Assembly: GCA_019635735.1 (NCBI GenBank)
Contig: JAHBYX010000002.1
Span: forward strand, 675,331-739,330
DNA from: Mesorhizobium sp.
Lineage (GTDB): Bacteria > Pseudomonadota > Alphaproteobacteria > Rhizobiales > Rhizobiaceae
Length of the DNA stretch: 64,000 bases
Direction: 5' to 3'
Shown: positions 19,216-28,129 of the stretch, in pieces
How the letters are laid out: the number at the start of each line of letters is the position of its first letter
How positions within the stretch are numbered: position 1 is the stretch's first letter
The notes under the pieces: model-generated
What the model was told of the DNA's origin: nothing
What the model saw: only the letters and a program-made list of their open reading frames with translations
Database searches by the model: none
Program-made: the position numbers and the translations under genes

Positions 19216-20493
19216 ATGTTCTATCATCTCTATGAATTGAACCATGCCGCGGTTCAGCCGATGCGGGCCATGGCGGATGCAACCCGGGTCCTCTATTCGC
19301 ACCCGCTCAATCCGGTCGCTCAGACGCCGTGGGGGAGATCCATTGCCGGCCTGGCCGAGCTCTTCGAGCGCACCACCCGGCGCTACGGCAAGCCGGCATT
19401 CGGGCTCACCTCGACCATCGTCGACTGGAAACCGGTGGACGTGACCGAGGAGGTCGTCTGGTCCACACCCTTCTGCCGGCTGCTGCATTTCAAGCGTGAT
19501 CTGCCGAAGGGCCGCAAGCCTGACCGCAAGCTCCTGATGGTCGCGCCGATGTCGGGCCACTACGCGACGCTGCTGCGCGGCACGGTCGAATCCATGCTGC
19601 CCTATGCCGAGGTTTACATCACCGACTGGGTGGATGCCCGGACGATCCCGCTCTCGGCAGGGCGTTTCGATCTCGATGACTATGTCGACCACGTCATCGA
19701 CATGCTCCACGAACTGGGCCCCGATACGCATATCATGGCAGTCTGCCAGCCCTCGGTTCCGGTGCTCGTGGCAGCCGCGGTGATGGAATCGCGCGGCGAT
19801 CCGATGGCGCCGGCAACCATGGTTCTCATGGGCGGGCCGATCGACACCCGCGTCAACCCGACAGCGGTGAACAAGCTCGCGGAAGAGCGCGGCATCGACT
19901 GGTTCCGCGACAACGTCGTGATGACGGTTCCGTGGCCGAACCTCGGCTTCATGCGGCAGGTCTATCCCGGCTTCCTGCAGCTCGGCGGCTTCATGGGCAT
20001 GAATCTCGACCGCCACATCAGCGCACACAAGGACTTCTTCGTCCACCTCGTGAAGAACGACGGCGACAACGCCGAGAAGCACCGCGAGTTCTATGACGAG
20101 TATCTCGCCGTCATGGACCTGACCGCCGAATTCTATCTGCAGACCGTCGACAACGTCTTCGTGAACCACAGGCTCCCGAAGGGCGAGATGATGCATCGCG
20201 GCGAGCGGGTGGACCCCTCGAAGATCCGCAACATCGCGCTGATGACGGTCGAGGGCGAGAACGACGACATTTCGGGTCTCGGCCAGACCAAGGCCGCGCA
20301 CACGCTGTGCAGCAATATCCCCGACGACATGCGCGTGCATTACATGCAGCCGGCGGTCGGCCACTACGGCGTGTTCAACGGGTCGCGCTATCGTGCCGAG
20401 ATTCTGCCGCGTATCGTCGATTTCCAGGCAAGTTTCGGCCGGGCAACCCGGGCGCCTTCGAAGCCCCGCGCGATACCGGCGGTGAAGGTCTGA
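19216..20493 (+). CDS. phaZ: intracellular polyhydroxyalkanoate depolymerase
   Basis: 425 aa alpha/beta-hydrolase-like enzyme that degrades stored poly-3-hydroxybutyrate granules. N-terminal MFYHLYELNHAAVQPMR, APMSGHYATLLRGTVESMLP and the nucleophile region HIMAVCQPSVPVLVAA (Cys in place of the usual Ser, as in this family) are clear, as is the C-terminal His region QPAVGHYGVFNGSRYR. It is monocistronic, with a 157-bp upstream gap. Confidence 0.93.
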   Translation: MFYHLYELNHAAVQPMRAMADATRVLYSHPLNPVAQTPWGRSIAGLAELFERTTRRYGKPAFGLTSTIVDWKPVDVTEEVVWSTPFCRLLHFKRDLPKGRKPDRKLLMVAPMSGHYATLLRGTVESMLPYAEVYITDWVDARTIPLSAGRFDLDDYVDHVIDMLHELGPDTHIMAVCQPSVPVLVAAAVMESRGDPMAPATMVLMGGPIDTRVNPTAVNKLAEERGIDWFRDNVVMTVPWPNLGFMRQVYPGFLQLGGFMGMNLDRHISAHKDFFVHLVKNDGDNAEKHREFYDEYLAVMDLTAEFYLQTVDNVFVNHRLPKGEMMHRGERVDPSKIRNIALMTVEGENDDISGLGQTKAAHTLCSNIPDDMRVHYMQPAVGHYGVFNGSRYRAEILPRIVDFQASFGRATRAPSKPRAIPAVKV

Positions 20494-20528
20494 GGTCCGA
20501 TCCGGCTCACGGCATTGTGAATCGGACC
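20494..20528 (+). terminator. inverted repeat immediately after phaZ
   Basis: GGTCCGAT (20494-20501) and ATCGGACC (20521-20528) form a perfect 8-bp stem right after the stop codon, without a T-run. It may protect the 3' end or terminate weakly. Confidence 0.35.
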
Positions 20529-20573
20529 GCATGGTGCACGCTAACCATGCCCTCATGTGTGGCGCCGGGCGAA

Positions 20574-20617
20574 TTGACTTTCGCCGATTATCCCCTTTAA
20601 CGTTTCTTTAAGAAACG
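20574..20617 (+). promoter_or_regulatory. promoter with overlapping palindrome before the transglutaminase-like gene
   Basis: TTGACT (20574-20579) is followed 17 bases later by TTAACG as a -35/-10 pair. CGTTTCTT (20601-20608) and AAGAAACG (20610-20617) form a palindrome with one central base overlapping the -10 and expected start site, 22 bp before the ATG. It looks like a repressor operator. Confidence 0.4.
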
Positions 20618-20639
20618 AAACGGGCGAACGGGGACTTGC

Positions 20640-21260
20640 ATGACCGCCTCTTGGGCAGCCGCGAAGACGCGCATGCGCCTCGCAACGGTCGCTCTGTGCC
20701 TCATTGCGGTTCCCTCGCTCGCCTCGGCCGCCGCGCCTATGGCAACCGGCGGCCTTACCTCGCAGCCGATCGGTCACTACGAATTCTGCAAGGCGAATGT
20801 GTCCGAGTGCTCGATCAGGCCCCGGGACGAAGGGCCGGTTGCCCTCACCGGTTCCATGATGCGCCAACTGAGGTCGGTCAACGCCTTTGCCAATCACGCG
20901 ATCAGGCCGATGAACGATTTCGACATCTACGGCAAGGACGAGGTCTGGGCCTATCCGGACAAGCTCGGCGTCGGGGATTGTGAGGACTACGTCCTGGCCA
21001 AGCGCAGGATGCTCGCTGCCAAGGGCATCTCCCTGTCGAACCTGCTTATCACCGTGGTTCGCAAGCCCGACGGCGAGGGCCACGCGGTACTCACGGTCCG
21101 CACCGACAAGGGCGACTACGTTCTCGACAATCTGTCCGAGGCGGTGAAGCTCTGGACCGACACGCCCTACCGCTTCCTCAAGCGCCAGGCGAGCGAACAC
21201 ACCGGGCGCTGGGTGACGATCCGCGGCGAGTCCGCCCCGCTGGTCGGCTCGGTCAAATAG
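20640..21260 (+). CDS. transglutaminase-like cysteine peptidase (BTLCP family)
   Basis: 206 aa with an N-terminal signal peptide (Ala-rich core ending near SLASAA). Catalytic triad positions of the bacterial transglutaminase-like family: Cys in GVGDCEDYVLAKRRML, His in EGHAVLTVRT, Asp in GDYVLDNLSEAV. Relatives such as LapG cleave surface adhesins in the periplasm under c-di-GMP control; whether this one does is unknown, since no LapD partner is adjacent. ATG 20640. Confidence 0.9.
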   Translation: MTASWAAAKTRMRLATVALCLIAVPSLASAAAPMATGGLTSQPIGHYEFCKANVSECSIRPRDEGPVALTGSMMRQLRSVNAFANHAIRPMNDFDIYGKDEVWAYPDKLGVGDCEDYVLAKRRMLAAKGISLSNLLITVVRKPDGEGHAVLTVRTDKGDYVLDNLSEAVKLWTDTPYRFLKRQASEHTGRWVTIRGESAPLVGSVK

Positions 21261-21392
21261 GTCGTCCCCGTTAAATTTTCCTTGCCCCTACGTCTAAGAC
21301 CGCTGTCGGCGGAATTGCGCAAATCTACGGATTGACCGATAGATTGCGCGGTGCGCCGATCGTGCAGGCATCGGGTGGTTTGGGGGGCGGAC

Positions 21393-22568
21393 ATGAGCGA
21401 TACTTTCACCGTGACCACGCGGCGTGGCTGGTTCAGCCGCATCGCGGGTTCCTTCGTCGGCGTCATCATCGGCTTCCTGCTGGTGCTGGCGATGATCGTG
21501 CTCCTGTTCTGGAACGAGGGGCGGGCGGTCCAGACGGCGCGGTCGCTCGCCGAAGGCGCCGGCGCGGTCGTCGACGTCTCGTCCGACGCGATCGATCCCG
21601 CCAATGAGGGCCGGCTCGTCCACACGTCCGGCACGGTGACCACCACCGAGACGCTCGCCGATCCGGATTTCGGCATCACCGCGACCGGCGTCAGCCTGAT
21701 CCGCCGTGCGGAAATGTTCCAGTGGAAGGAAGAGAGCCGGTCCGAGACCAGGAAGACCCTGGGCGGCGGCGAGGAAACCGTCACCACCTACACCTACAGC
21801 CGCGGGTGGGCCGACAGCCCGCAGGATTCCGCGAATTTCAAGCAGCCGCAGGGCCACCAAAACCCGGAAATGCGCTGGCGCGACAAGACTTTCGCCCTCT
21901 CGCAGGCTCAGATGGGCGCCTGGCGCCTCGATGGTCAAACCTTGAGCCGCATCGGCGGGGAAGAGGCGCTGCCGGTCACCGCCGCCGATGCTCAGAAGGT
22001 GAAGGGAACCTACGGCGGGGCCGACGTGCAGATCGTCCAGTCGCGCATCTATCTCGGCAAGGATCCGAACGCGCCGCAGATCGGCGACCAGCGCATCTCC
22101 TACGAACTCGTCCCCCTCGGGCCGATCAGCGTGATCGCCAGGCAGCAGGGCGACGGCTTTGCCCACTATCAGACGCAGGCGGGCGATTCGCTGTTCATGG
22201 TCGACCGCGGCACCGTGGCAGCCAAGCAGATGTTCGACGAGGCCGTGGCCGAGAATACGTTCATAACCTGGCTGCTGCGCGGCGTGGGGCTATTGCTGCT
22301 CGCGGTCGGCTTCGGCCTCGTCATGGGGCCGATCGGCGTGATCTTCGACGTCATCCCCTTCCTCGGCTCGCTGGCGCGGCTCGGCACGGGGCTGGTCGCC
22401 TTCGTGCTAGCCATCGCGGTCGGCACGGTCGTGATCGCTTTCGCCTGGTTCTGGTATCGTCCGCTTCTGGCACTGGGCATTCTCGTCGTCGGGGCGTTGA
22501 TATCCTGGCTTCTGGTGCGATACGGCAAGTCGCGCGCGCCGCAACCCGCCGCGCCGACGCCAGCCTGA
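21393..22568 (+). CDS. TMEM43 family membrane protein
   Basis: 391 aa. One N-terminal membrane helix (GVIIGFLLVLAMIVLLFWNEGRAV), a large extracytoplasmic domain with EGRLVHTSGTVTTTE and MFQWKEESRSETRKTLGGG, and a cluster of three to four helices at the C-terminus. This layout and the NEGRAVQTARSL segment are typical of the TMEM43/LUMA (DUF1625) family, whose bacterial role is unknown. ATG 21393 is used rather than the longer frame from 21351. Confidence 0.87.
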   Translation: MSDTFTVTTRRGWFSRIAGSFVGVIIGFLLVLAMIVLLFWNEGRAVQTARSLAEGAGAVVDVSSDAIDPANEGRLVHTSGTVTTTETLADPDFGITATGVSLIRRAEMFQWKEESRSETRKTLGGGEETVTTYTYSRGWADSPQDSANFKQPQGHQNPEMRWRDKTFALSQAQMGAWRLDGQTLSRIGGEEALPVTAADAQKVKGTYGGADVQIVQSRIYLGKDPNAPQIGDQRISYELVPLGPISVIARQQGDGFAHYQTQAGDSLFMVDRGTVAAKQMFDEAVAENTFITWLLRGVGLLLLAVGFGLVMGPIGVIFDVIPFLGSLARLGTGLVAFVLAIAVGTVVIAFAWFWYRPLLALGILVVGALISWLLVRYGKSRAPQPAAPTPA

Positions 22569-22594
22569 ACCGCCAAGACCACGAAAGCGTTCGC

Positions 22595-22933
22595 ATGAGC
22601 ATTTCCGGCCTGTTCCAGCTCGGCCTCTCCACGCTCGTCTTCCTCGCCGCCGCGACCATGGCCAAGCAGTGGGCGCTCGCGCCCGGCATGGGCAAGCTCG
22701 TCGTCACCCTCGTTCTCTATTCGCTCGGCAACCTGATCATGCTGCGGCTGGTGCGCGAGTTCGGCATGGCCTCCTCATTCAGCCTGTCGGCCGTGATCCA
22801 GCTCGTCGCGGTCAACCTGATCGCGCTGGTCTATTTCGGCGAGAAGCTCGCGCCGATCCAGAGCGTCGGAATCTTCCTTGCAATCGTTGCGGTCGCGCTG
22901 ATCACTCTCGGCCCGCAATTGACCAATCGCTAG
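22595..22933 (+). CDS. small four-helix membrane protein, EmrE/EamA-like
   Basis: 112 aa with four predicted membrane helices; the last (SVGIFLAIVAVALITLG) resembles the final helix of small multidrug resistance/EamA half-transporters, and FGEKLAPIQSVGI matches the loop before it. It may act as a dimer. It starts 26 bp after the TMEM43-like gene, probably in the same transcript. Substrate unknown. Confidence 0.7.
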   Translation: MSISGLFQLGLSTLVFLAAATMAKQWALAPGMGKLVVTLVLYSLGNLIMLRLVREFGMASSFSLSAVIQLVAVNLIALVYFGEKLAPIQSVGIFLAIVAVALITLGPQLTNR

Positions 22934-23039
22934 ACCGCCCGATCTACAAGGCGGTTCGGCGCTTGCGAATGCTGCCTCGCCCATGCGAGAGCAACGGCAG
23001 GCGTCCGACCATTTCGGGACGGCCGCAAGAGGAAGCCGC

Positions 23040-23348
23040 ATGGACGCCGGCGACAGCTTCGACTGCACTTCCTGCGGCGCGTGCTGTGCGACGTCGTCAG
23101 AGTGGCCTCGCTTCACGCTCGAGGACGACGACCAGATCGCGCGGATCCCGCCCGCATTGATCGCCGCCGACCAGAGCGGCATGCGCTGCACGGGAGCCCG
23201 ATGCAACGCGCTGTCCGGGGAGGTCGGAAAGAAGACCGCCTGCACGATCTACGCGATACGGCCGGATGTCTGCCGGTCCTGCATGCCCGGCGATCCCGAA
23301 TGTCTTTTCGCGCGGCGCGCCTGGGCCCTGCCGCCTCTGGTAGCTTAG
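23040..23348 (+). CDS. YkgJ-family cysteine cluster protein
   Basis: 102 aa. Cysteine motifs CTSCGACC near the N-terminus, CTGARCNAL in the middle and CTIYAIRPDVCRSCMPGDPEC at the end match the YkgJ/CxxCxxCC family, which probably binds zinc or an iron-sulfur cluster. ATG 23040 is chosen because AGAGGA stands just before it; the frame is open from 22983 without a ribosome site. Confidence 0.85.
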   Translation: MDAGDSFDCTSCGACCATSSEWPRFTLEDDDQIARIPPALIAADQSGMRCTGARCNALSGEVGKKTACTIYAIRPDVCRSCMPGDPECLFARRAWALPPLVA

Positions 23349-23374
23349 GTCGGGAACGGCGGGCATCTGTCGTC

Positions 23375-23403
23375 TTGACATTTAATCAATCGATTGATTA
23401 AAC
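23375..23403 (+). promoter_or_regulatory. promoter with perfect TetR-type palindrome in its spacer
   Basis: TTGACA (23375-23380) and TTAAAC (23398-23403) are 17 bp apart. A perfect 22-bp palindrome, TTTAATCAATC followed by its reverse complement, spans 23381-23402 and fills the spacer. The TetR-family gene starts at 23411, so autoregulation is likely. The expected transcription start is within a few bases of the ATG. Confidence 0.75.
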
Positions 23404-23410
23404 ATCTAGC

Positions 23411-24097
23411 ATGAGTCAGCATCTCGAAAAGCCCGAATCTGCCCAATTGTCGGGTGCCGAGCAGACGCGGCTTGCACTGATCCGCGCCTCCCTGGTCCTG
23501 TTCGCTCGCCACGGCTTCGACGCCACGACGACGCGGGAAATCGCCGCCGCGGCAAAGGCGAATGTCGGCTCGATCGCCTATCATTTCGGCGGCAAGGAGG
23601 GCCTGCACGCGGCCTGCGCGCAACACATCGTGGATACGATTCGCGGCATCGCCGGCGATGCGCTGGAGGGTCCGGAAGCGGCGGCCGGCATCTCGCCTGA
23701 ACAGGCAACGATGATCCTGGAAGGGGCCCTCTCCCGCATGGTCTCGTTCATCGTGGCGCGCCCCGAAGGCGGCGAGATCGTGCAGTTCATCCTGCGCGAG
23801 CTGAACCGCCCGACCGCGGCCCTGAATACGATCTATCTCGGCGTGTTCGAGCCTGTCCACAAGCGGCTCTGCGCAATATGGTCTGCCGCGACGGGAGACG
23901 AGCCCGACAGCGAGCGCACCCGTCTCACCGTCTTCACCCTCGTCGGGCAGATCGTCTATTTCCGCATCGGTCGCGAAGCCGTCTCCCGCCGGATGGGCTG
24001 GAAGACGATCGGCCCGGCCGAAACCGAGGCAATCACCTCGGTTGCGCGCTCCAATCTCCGCGCGATCCTGGAAAGCCGCAGGAAGGAGAATGCATGA
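23411..24097 (+). CDS. TetR/AcrR family regulator, CecR (YbiH)-like
   Basis: 228 aa. N-terminal helix-turn-helix at residues about 17-62 (LFARHGFDATTTREIAAAAK, then YHFGGKEGLHAACAQH). The ligand domain with MVSFIVARPEGGEIVQFILREL resembles CecR/DUF1956. CecR controls the ybhGFSR exporter in E. coli, and a related HlyD-ABC-permease set follows here, overlapping by ATGA. No Shine-Dalgarno is visible before ATG 23411, which fits a leaderless or near-leaderless message. Confidence 0.9.
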   Translation: MSQHLEKPESAQLSGAEQTRLALIRASLVLFARHGFDATTTREIAAAAKANVGSIAYHFGGKEGLHAACAQHIVDTIRGIAGDALEGPEAAAGISPEQATMILEGALSRMVSFIVARPEGGEIVQFILRELNRPTAALNTIYLGVFEPVHKRLCAIWSAATGDEPDSERTRLTVFTLVGQIVYFRIGREAVSRRMGWKTIGPAETEAITSVARSNLRAILESRRKENA

Positions 24098-25041
24098 GCT
24101 TTCTCTGCACGCTTCCCGTCATCGCTGCGCTGGTTCCCGGCTGCGCGCCGCCCGCGCCTCTCGCCGTCGGCTATGTCGAAGGCGAGTATGTTTTGCTTGC
24201 CCCGAACGACATAGCCGATGTGCTGACGGTCGGTGTCCGGCGGGGCGAGCGCGTGGCCGCCGGGCAGGTTGTTGCCGAACTGGAGAGCGAGGATGCGCGG
24301 ATCGCCGTCGCCCAGGCCTCGGCGGCGCTCGATCAGGCCAAGGCGCAGCTCGCCGACCTCAAGCTCGGCAAGCGGCCGGAGGAGATCGCGGTGATCGAGG
24401 CGACACTTGCCTCCGCCGAAGCCCAGGCCCGTGCCGCTGCGCGTGATCTCGCGCGGACCGCCGACCTGGTCAAGCGAGGTGCGGCCACGCCCGCCGCGCT
24501 CGACACGGCCCAGACGGCGCTCGAACTGGCGGATGCTGCGGTGGAACAGGCGAAGGCCAACGTCGCCGTGGCTCACCTCCCCGCCCGCGAGGAGACCATC
24601 CGCGCCGCCGAGAATCAGGTTCGGCAGTCGGAGGCAGCGCTGAAGACGGCGAAATGGCGGCTGTCCAAGCGCAGCATCGTCGCCCAGGTGGCTGGTCGCA
24701 TCGGAGACGTCATCCGCAATCCCGGCGACGTGGCGGGTCCGTCCGCGCCGGTGCTTTCCCTGCTTCCCGACGGGGCGGTCAAGCTCAAGCTCTATGTCGG
24801 CGAGGGCCAGTTCTCGGGCATCGAAGTCGGAAGGAAGCTTGCGGTGCGTTGCGACGGCTGCCCGGACGATCTGACCGCGGCGGTCAGCTACATTTCGCCA
24901 GAGCCGGAGTTCACGCCGCCGGTGATCTACTCGCTCGAGCGCCGCCAGAAGCTTGTTTACCTGATCGAGGCGCGCCCCGAGGCCAATGCCGAAGTTCTGC
25001 AACCGGGGCAGTTGGTCGACGTCGTGTTGCAGGACCCATGA
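24094..25041 (+). CDS. HlyD/MFP family periplasmic adaptor of an ABC exporter (YbhG-like)
   Basis: 315 aa. N-terminal hydrophobic signal with a Cys (VPGCAPP) that might be lipidated, lipoyl half (VRRGERVAAGQVVAELESED), long coiled-coil hairpin (residues about 75-185, many Ala/Glu/Gln heptads), second lipoyl half (GRIGDVIRNPGDVAG) and beta-barrel domain. It links the inner-membrane ABC transporter to the outer membrane. AAGGAG lies 7 bases before ATG 24094. Confidence 0.9.
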   Translation: MSFLCTLPVIAALVPGCAPPAPLAVGYVEGEYVLLAPNDIADVLTVGVRRGERVAAGQVVAELESEDARIAVAQASAALDQAKAQLADLKLGKRPEEIAVIEATLASAEAQARAAARDLARTADLVKRGAATPAALDTAQTALELADAAVEQAKANVAVAHLPAREETIRAAENQVRQSEAALKTAKWRLSKRSIVAQVAGRIGDVIRNPGDVAGPSAPVLSLLPDGAVKLKLYVGEGQFSGIEVGRKLAVRCDGCPDDLTAAVSYISPEPEFTPPVIYSLERRQKLVYLIEARPEANAEVLQPGQLVDVVLQDP

Positions 25042-25952
25042 ACGCGATCGAGGTCAACGGTCTCGTCAAGCGCTTCGGCGACAAGACCGTCGTCGACAAT
25101 GTTTCGATGAGCGTGGCGGAAGGAGAGATCGTCGGCTTCCTCGGTCCCAATGGATCGGGCAAGACCACCACCATCCGCATGATGTGCGGCCTTCTCACTC
25201 CGGACGAAGGCGAAGGCGAGGTTCTCGGCTACGACCTTCGCCGCGAGAGCCTGCTGATCAAGCGCGAGGTGGGCTACATGACGCAGAGGTTCTCGTTCTA
25301 CGAGGACCTGACGATCGCCGAGAATCTCGAATTCGTCGCCCGCCTCTATCGGCTGAAGCCGGTGGCGAGATTCGTCGACGACACGCTGGAGGATCTCGGC
25401 CTCACCAGCCGCCGCAAGCAGCTCGCTGGAACGCTGTCGGGGGGCTGGAAACAGCGGCTGGCGCTCGCCGCCTGCATCATGCACCGTCCGAAGCTGCTGC
25501 TGCTCGACGAGCCGACGGCCGGCGTTGATCCGAAGGCTCGCCGCGAGTTCTGGGACGAGATCCACCGGCTCGCCGCGCGCGGGCTCACCGTGCTCGTCTC
25601 CACCCACTACATGGACGAGGCGGAGCGCTGCCACCGCATCAACTATATTTCCTATGGCAAGCTGCTCGCCACCGGCACCGTGGAGGAGGTGGTGCGCAAT
25701 GCCGGCCTCTTCACCTATATCGTGCGAGGGCCGGGCCTGGAGGAGATCACCGCCCGGCTGCGCAACTCGCCCGGTGTCGCGCAGGTCGCGCCGTTCGGCA
25801 CCACGCTGCATGTGGTCGGGCTCGACCGCGACGCACTCGAGACGGCGCTCGTCGCGGTCAAGGCCGACGGCGTTACCTACGAGGAAGGCGAAACCAGTCT
25901 CGAAGACGTCTTCATCCAGTTCATGGCGCGGTCGAAGGACAACATGTCGTGA
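25038..25952 (+). CDS. ABC exporter ATP-binding protein (YbhF-like, single domain)
   Basis: 304 aa. Walker A GPNGSGKTTT, signature LSGGWKQRLALAA, Walker B LLLLDEPTAGVDP, switch His in VLVSTHYMDEAERC, and a C-terminal extension of about 80 residues typical of CcmA/DrrA-type drug exporters. E. coli YbhF has two ATPase domains; this has one. Overlaps its neighbours by 4 bp on both sides. Confidence 0.92.
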   Translation: MNAIEVNGLVKRFGDKTVVDNVSMSVAEGEIVGFLGPNGSGKTTTIRMMCGLLTPDEGEGEVLGYDLRRESLLIKREVGYMTQRFSFYEDLTIAENLEFVARLYRLKPVARFVDDTLEDLGLTSRRKQLAGTLSGGWKQRLALAACIMHRPKLLLLDEPTAGVDPKARREFWDEIHRLAARGLTVLVSTHYMDEAERCHRINYISYGKLLATGTVEEVVRNAGLFTYIVRGPGLEEITARLRNSPGVAQVAPFGTTLHVVGLDRDALETALVAVKADGVTYEEGETSLEDVFIQFMARSKDNMS

Positions 25953-27085
25953 CCGCCTGGTTCTCCCTCGGCCGGCTGAACGCGATGCTCATCAAGGAGT
26001 TCATCCAGATGCGGCGCGACCGCATCACCTTCGGCATGATGCTCGGCGTGCCGCTGGTCCAGCTCGTGCTCTTCGGCTACGCGATCAACACCGACCCGAA
26101 ACAGCTCCCGGCCGCGCTGGTCGCGCTGAGCAGCGATCGCTACACGCGGGCGATCGTATCGTCGCTCGAAATGACCGGCTATTACCGGTTCGACCACATC
26201 GTCGGATCCGCGGCCGAGGCGGAGGAGCTGATGGCATCCGGCGAGGTCGCTTTCGTCGTTACGATCCCGTCGGATCTCGCGCGTCGGGTCGACCGCAAGG
26301 ACCATCCCTCGATCCTGATCGAAGCGGACGCGACCGACCCGGCGGTGGCGTCGGGCGCCATCTCCACAGTGTCGACGGTCGCCTCGCGCGCGCTGCTGCG
26401 CGAGCAGGGCCAGGAGCAGGCGGCCGCCGCGGCTGCCGAGGGTCAGCTCGACGTGATCGTCCACCGCCGCTACAACCCCGAAAGCGTCTCGCAATACAAC
26501 ATCGTGCCGGGTCTGCTCGGCGTCATCCTGCAGATGACCATGGTGATGATGACCTCCATCGCGCTGACCCGCGAGACCGAGCGCGGCACGATGGAGAACC
26601 TGCTCGCCATGCCCACCAGCCCGGCGGAGGTCATGCTCGGCAAGGTGCTGCCCTATCTCGTCGTCGGCGCCGTGCAGGTCGCGGTGGTGCTCGTCGCGGC
26701 GAAGCTTCTCTTCGCCATCCCTTTTGTCGGCAGTCTCGGGCTGCTGCTGCTTTCCGTCCTGTCCTTCGTCTTCGCGCTGGTGCTGCTCGGCTACACGATC
26801 TCCACCATGGCCCGCACCCAGATGCAGGCGCTGCAGCTGACGTTCTTCTTTTTCCTGCCCTCGCTGATGCTGTCCGGTTTCATGTTCCCCTTCCGCGGCA
26901 TGCCGCAATGGGCGCAGACGCTGGGCGAGTTCTTCCCGCTCACCCACTTCCTTCGCGTGGTCCGGGCGATCATGCTCAAGGGCGCCGAGTTCCCGGCCGT
27001 CGCCTTCGAGATCGGCATTCTCTGCGTCTTCATCGCAGCCTACGCGGGGATTGCACTCATGCGCTTCCGGCGCACTCTCGACTGA
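25949..27085 (+). CDS. ABC-2 type permease (YbhR/YbhS-like)
   Basis: 378 aa. N-terminal helix within MLIKEFIQMRRDRITFGMML, a large periplasmic domain up to residue about 175, then five C-terminal helices and the family pattern MENLLAMPTSPAEVMLGKVLPY. GTG 25949 overlaps the ATPase stop. Only one permease gene is present, so a homodimer is likely, unlike the ybhS-ybhR pair. Confidence 0.92.
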   Translation: MTAWFSLGRLNAMLIKEFIQMRRDRITFGMMLGVPLVQLVLFGYAINTDPKQLPAALVALSSDRYTRAIVSSLEMTGYYRFDHIVGSAAEAEELMASGEVAFVVTIPSDLARRVDRKDHPSILIEADATDPAVASGAISTVSTVASRALLREQGQEQAAAAAAEGQLDVIVHRRYNPESVSQYNIVPGLLGVILQMTMVMMTSIALTRETERGTMENLLAMPTSPAEVMLGKVLPYLVVGAVQVAVVLVAAKLLFAIPFVGSLGLLLLSVLSFVFALVLLGYTISTMARTQMQALQLTFFFFLPSLMLSGFMFPFRGMPQWAQTLGEFFPLTHFLRVVRAIMLKGAEFPAVAFEIGILCVFIAAYAGIALMRFRRTLD

Positions 27086-27104
27086 GCTTCGATCAGTCTC
27101 CGGC

Positions 27105-27986
27105 TCACGTCCTGCCGCCGGCGTCCGGATCGTGGCGCGCAGCGCGGGTTTCGACCGCGGCCTCGACAAGGGGTTCCTGCATCCAACCTGCCGGCGGAAC
27201 ACCCCCGGCAGCGAAATCGCCCCAGGTCACAGCCCGATAGTCGAAGCCGAATTCCAGGGTCGGTTTGACGATCCGGAAGAAGGGCGACAGGTCGAAATCG
27301 CGCGGCGTATAGAGAGAGTGGTGCCGGATATGCAGGATCTCGCTGCGCGAGTAGCGCGATGTGGCCGAGGCGCGTCCCGGTGCGCGGGTGATTTCGGGCA
27401 GGATCGGATAGCGCACGGTTTCATAGGCCTGCGCGATCAGCGATGAGCAGATCGCGCGCGTCGGATCGCCGGAACCGAACGCGATCAGCCGCCGCCGCCA
27501 GCGCACCGGCACCGGAGGCGTCGGGAGGAAGTAGCGCAGCATGTCGAGGATGTTTCTGAGGTCGTATTTCAGCCCGAGCCGGGCGACCATGAATTCCACG
27601 ATCGCGTCCCGGTCCTCGGGCGTCAGTCCGCTGGCTCGACAGATGCGCGTGTTGTAGCTCTCGTATTTCGACAGCGGCACGGCGATACAGCCCGCGCCGA
27701 GATTGACCTCGACGAGCCTTGGTCTTTCTCCGCCCGAATCCGGCAGCGGCAAGGCGTCGCCGACATAGAGCGCGGAATGCGACCAGGTCGACTGCGTCAG
27801 ATATTTGATCGCGTTGGATATTTTCTGGTTGCCCTCGACCAGAAGGATATCACCGGGCTCAAGCGTACGTCGCAGGGTTTCCGGATCGGATGGCGTGTAA
27901 GGCCGGTAGCCGGAAGATTCGTCCTCAAGGCGTCTGGCGAGGAAACGGCCGATCCGGTCGAGCACTGTGTCGGTCTCGGTGGTCAT
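27105..27986 (-). CDS. YiiX/YebB-like NlpC/P60-superfamily cysteine hydrolase
   Basis: 293 aa. GDILLVEGNQKISNAIKYLT and STWSHSALYVG (catalytic His) with a later Cys in DPTRAICSSLIAQAYE mark the permuted papain-like YiiX group. Substrates may be lipids or peptidoglycan-related amides; unknown here. No signal peptide is evident, so it is probably cytoplasmic. AAGGAG stands before a five-codon mini-ORF whose TGA overlaps the ATG at 27986, suggesting coupling. Confidence 0.85.
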   Translation of the reverse strand: MTTETDTVLDRIGRFLARRLEDESSGYRPYTPSDPETLRRTLEPGDILLVEGNQKISNAIKYLTQSTWSHSALYVGDALPLPDSGGERPRLVEVNLGAGCIAVPLSKYESYNTRICRASGLTPEDRDAIVEFMVARLGLKYDLRNILDMLRYFLPTPPVPVRWRRRLIAFGSGDPTRAICSSLIAQAYETVRYPILPEITRAPGRASATSRYSRSEILHIRHHSLYTPRDFDLSPFFRIVKPTLEFGFDYRAVTWGDFAAGGVPPAGWMQEPLVEAAVETRAARHDPDAGGRT

Positions 27987-28129
27987 CGTTCCATCGGCAT
28001 GGTTTGCTCCTTCTCAGGCGACTATGGATGCACGCCAAGCAGAAATGAAGCGCCGGGGGCAAGATTGCGGTCTTTCTCCCGGCCTGGCGACGTCCGACCG
28101 CATTGCGCCAGCGCTTCAGACGGCATAGC

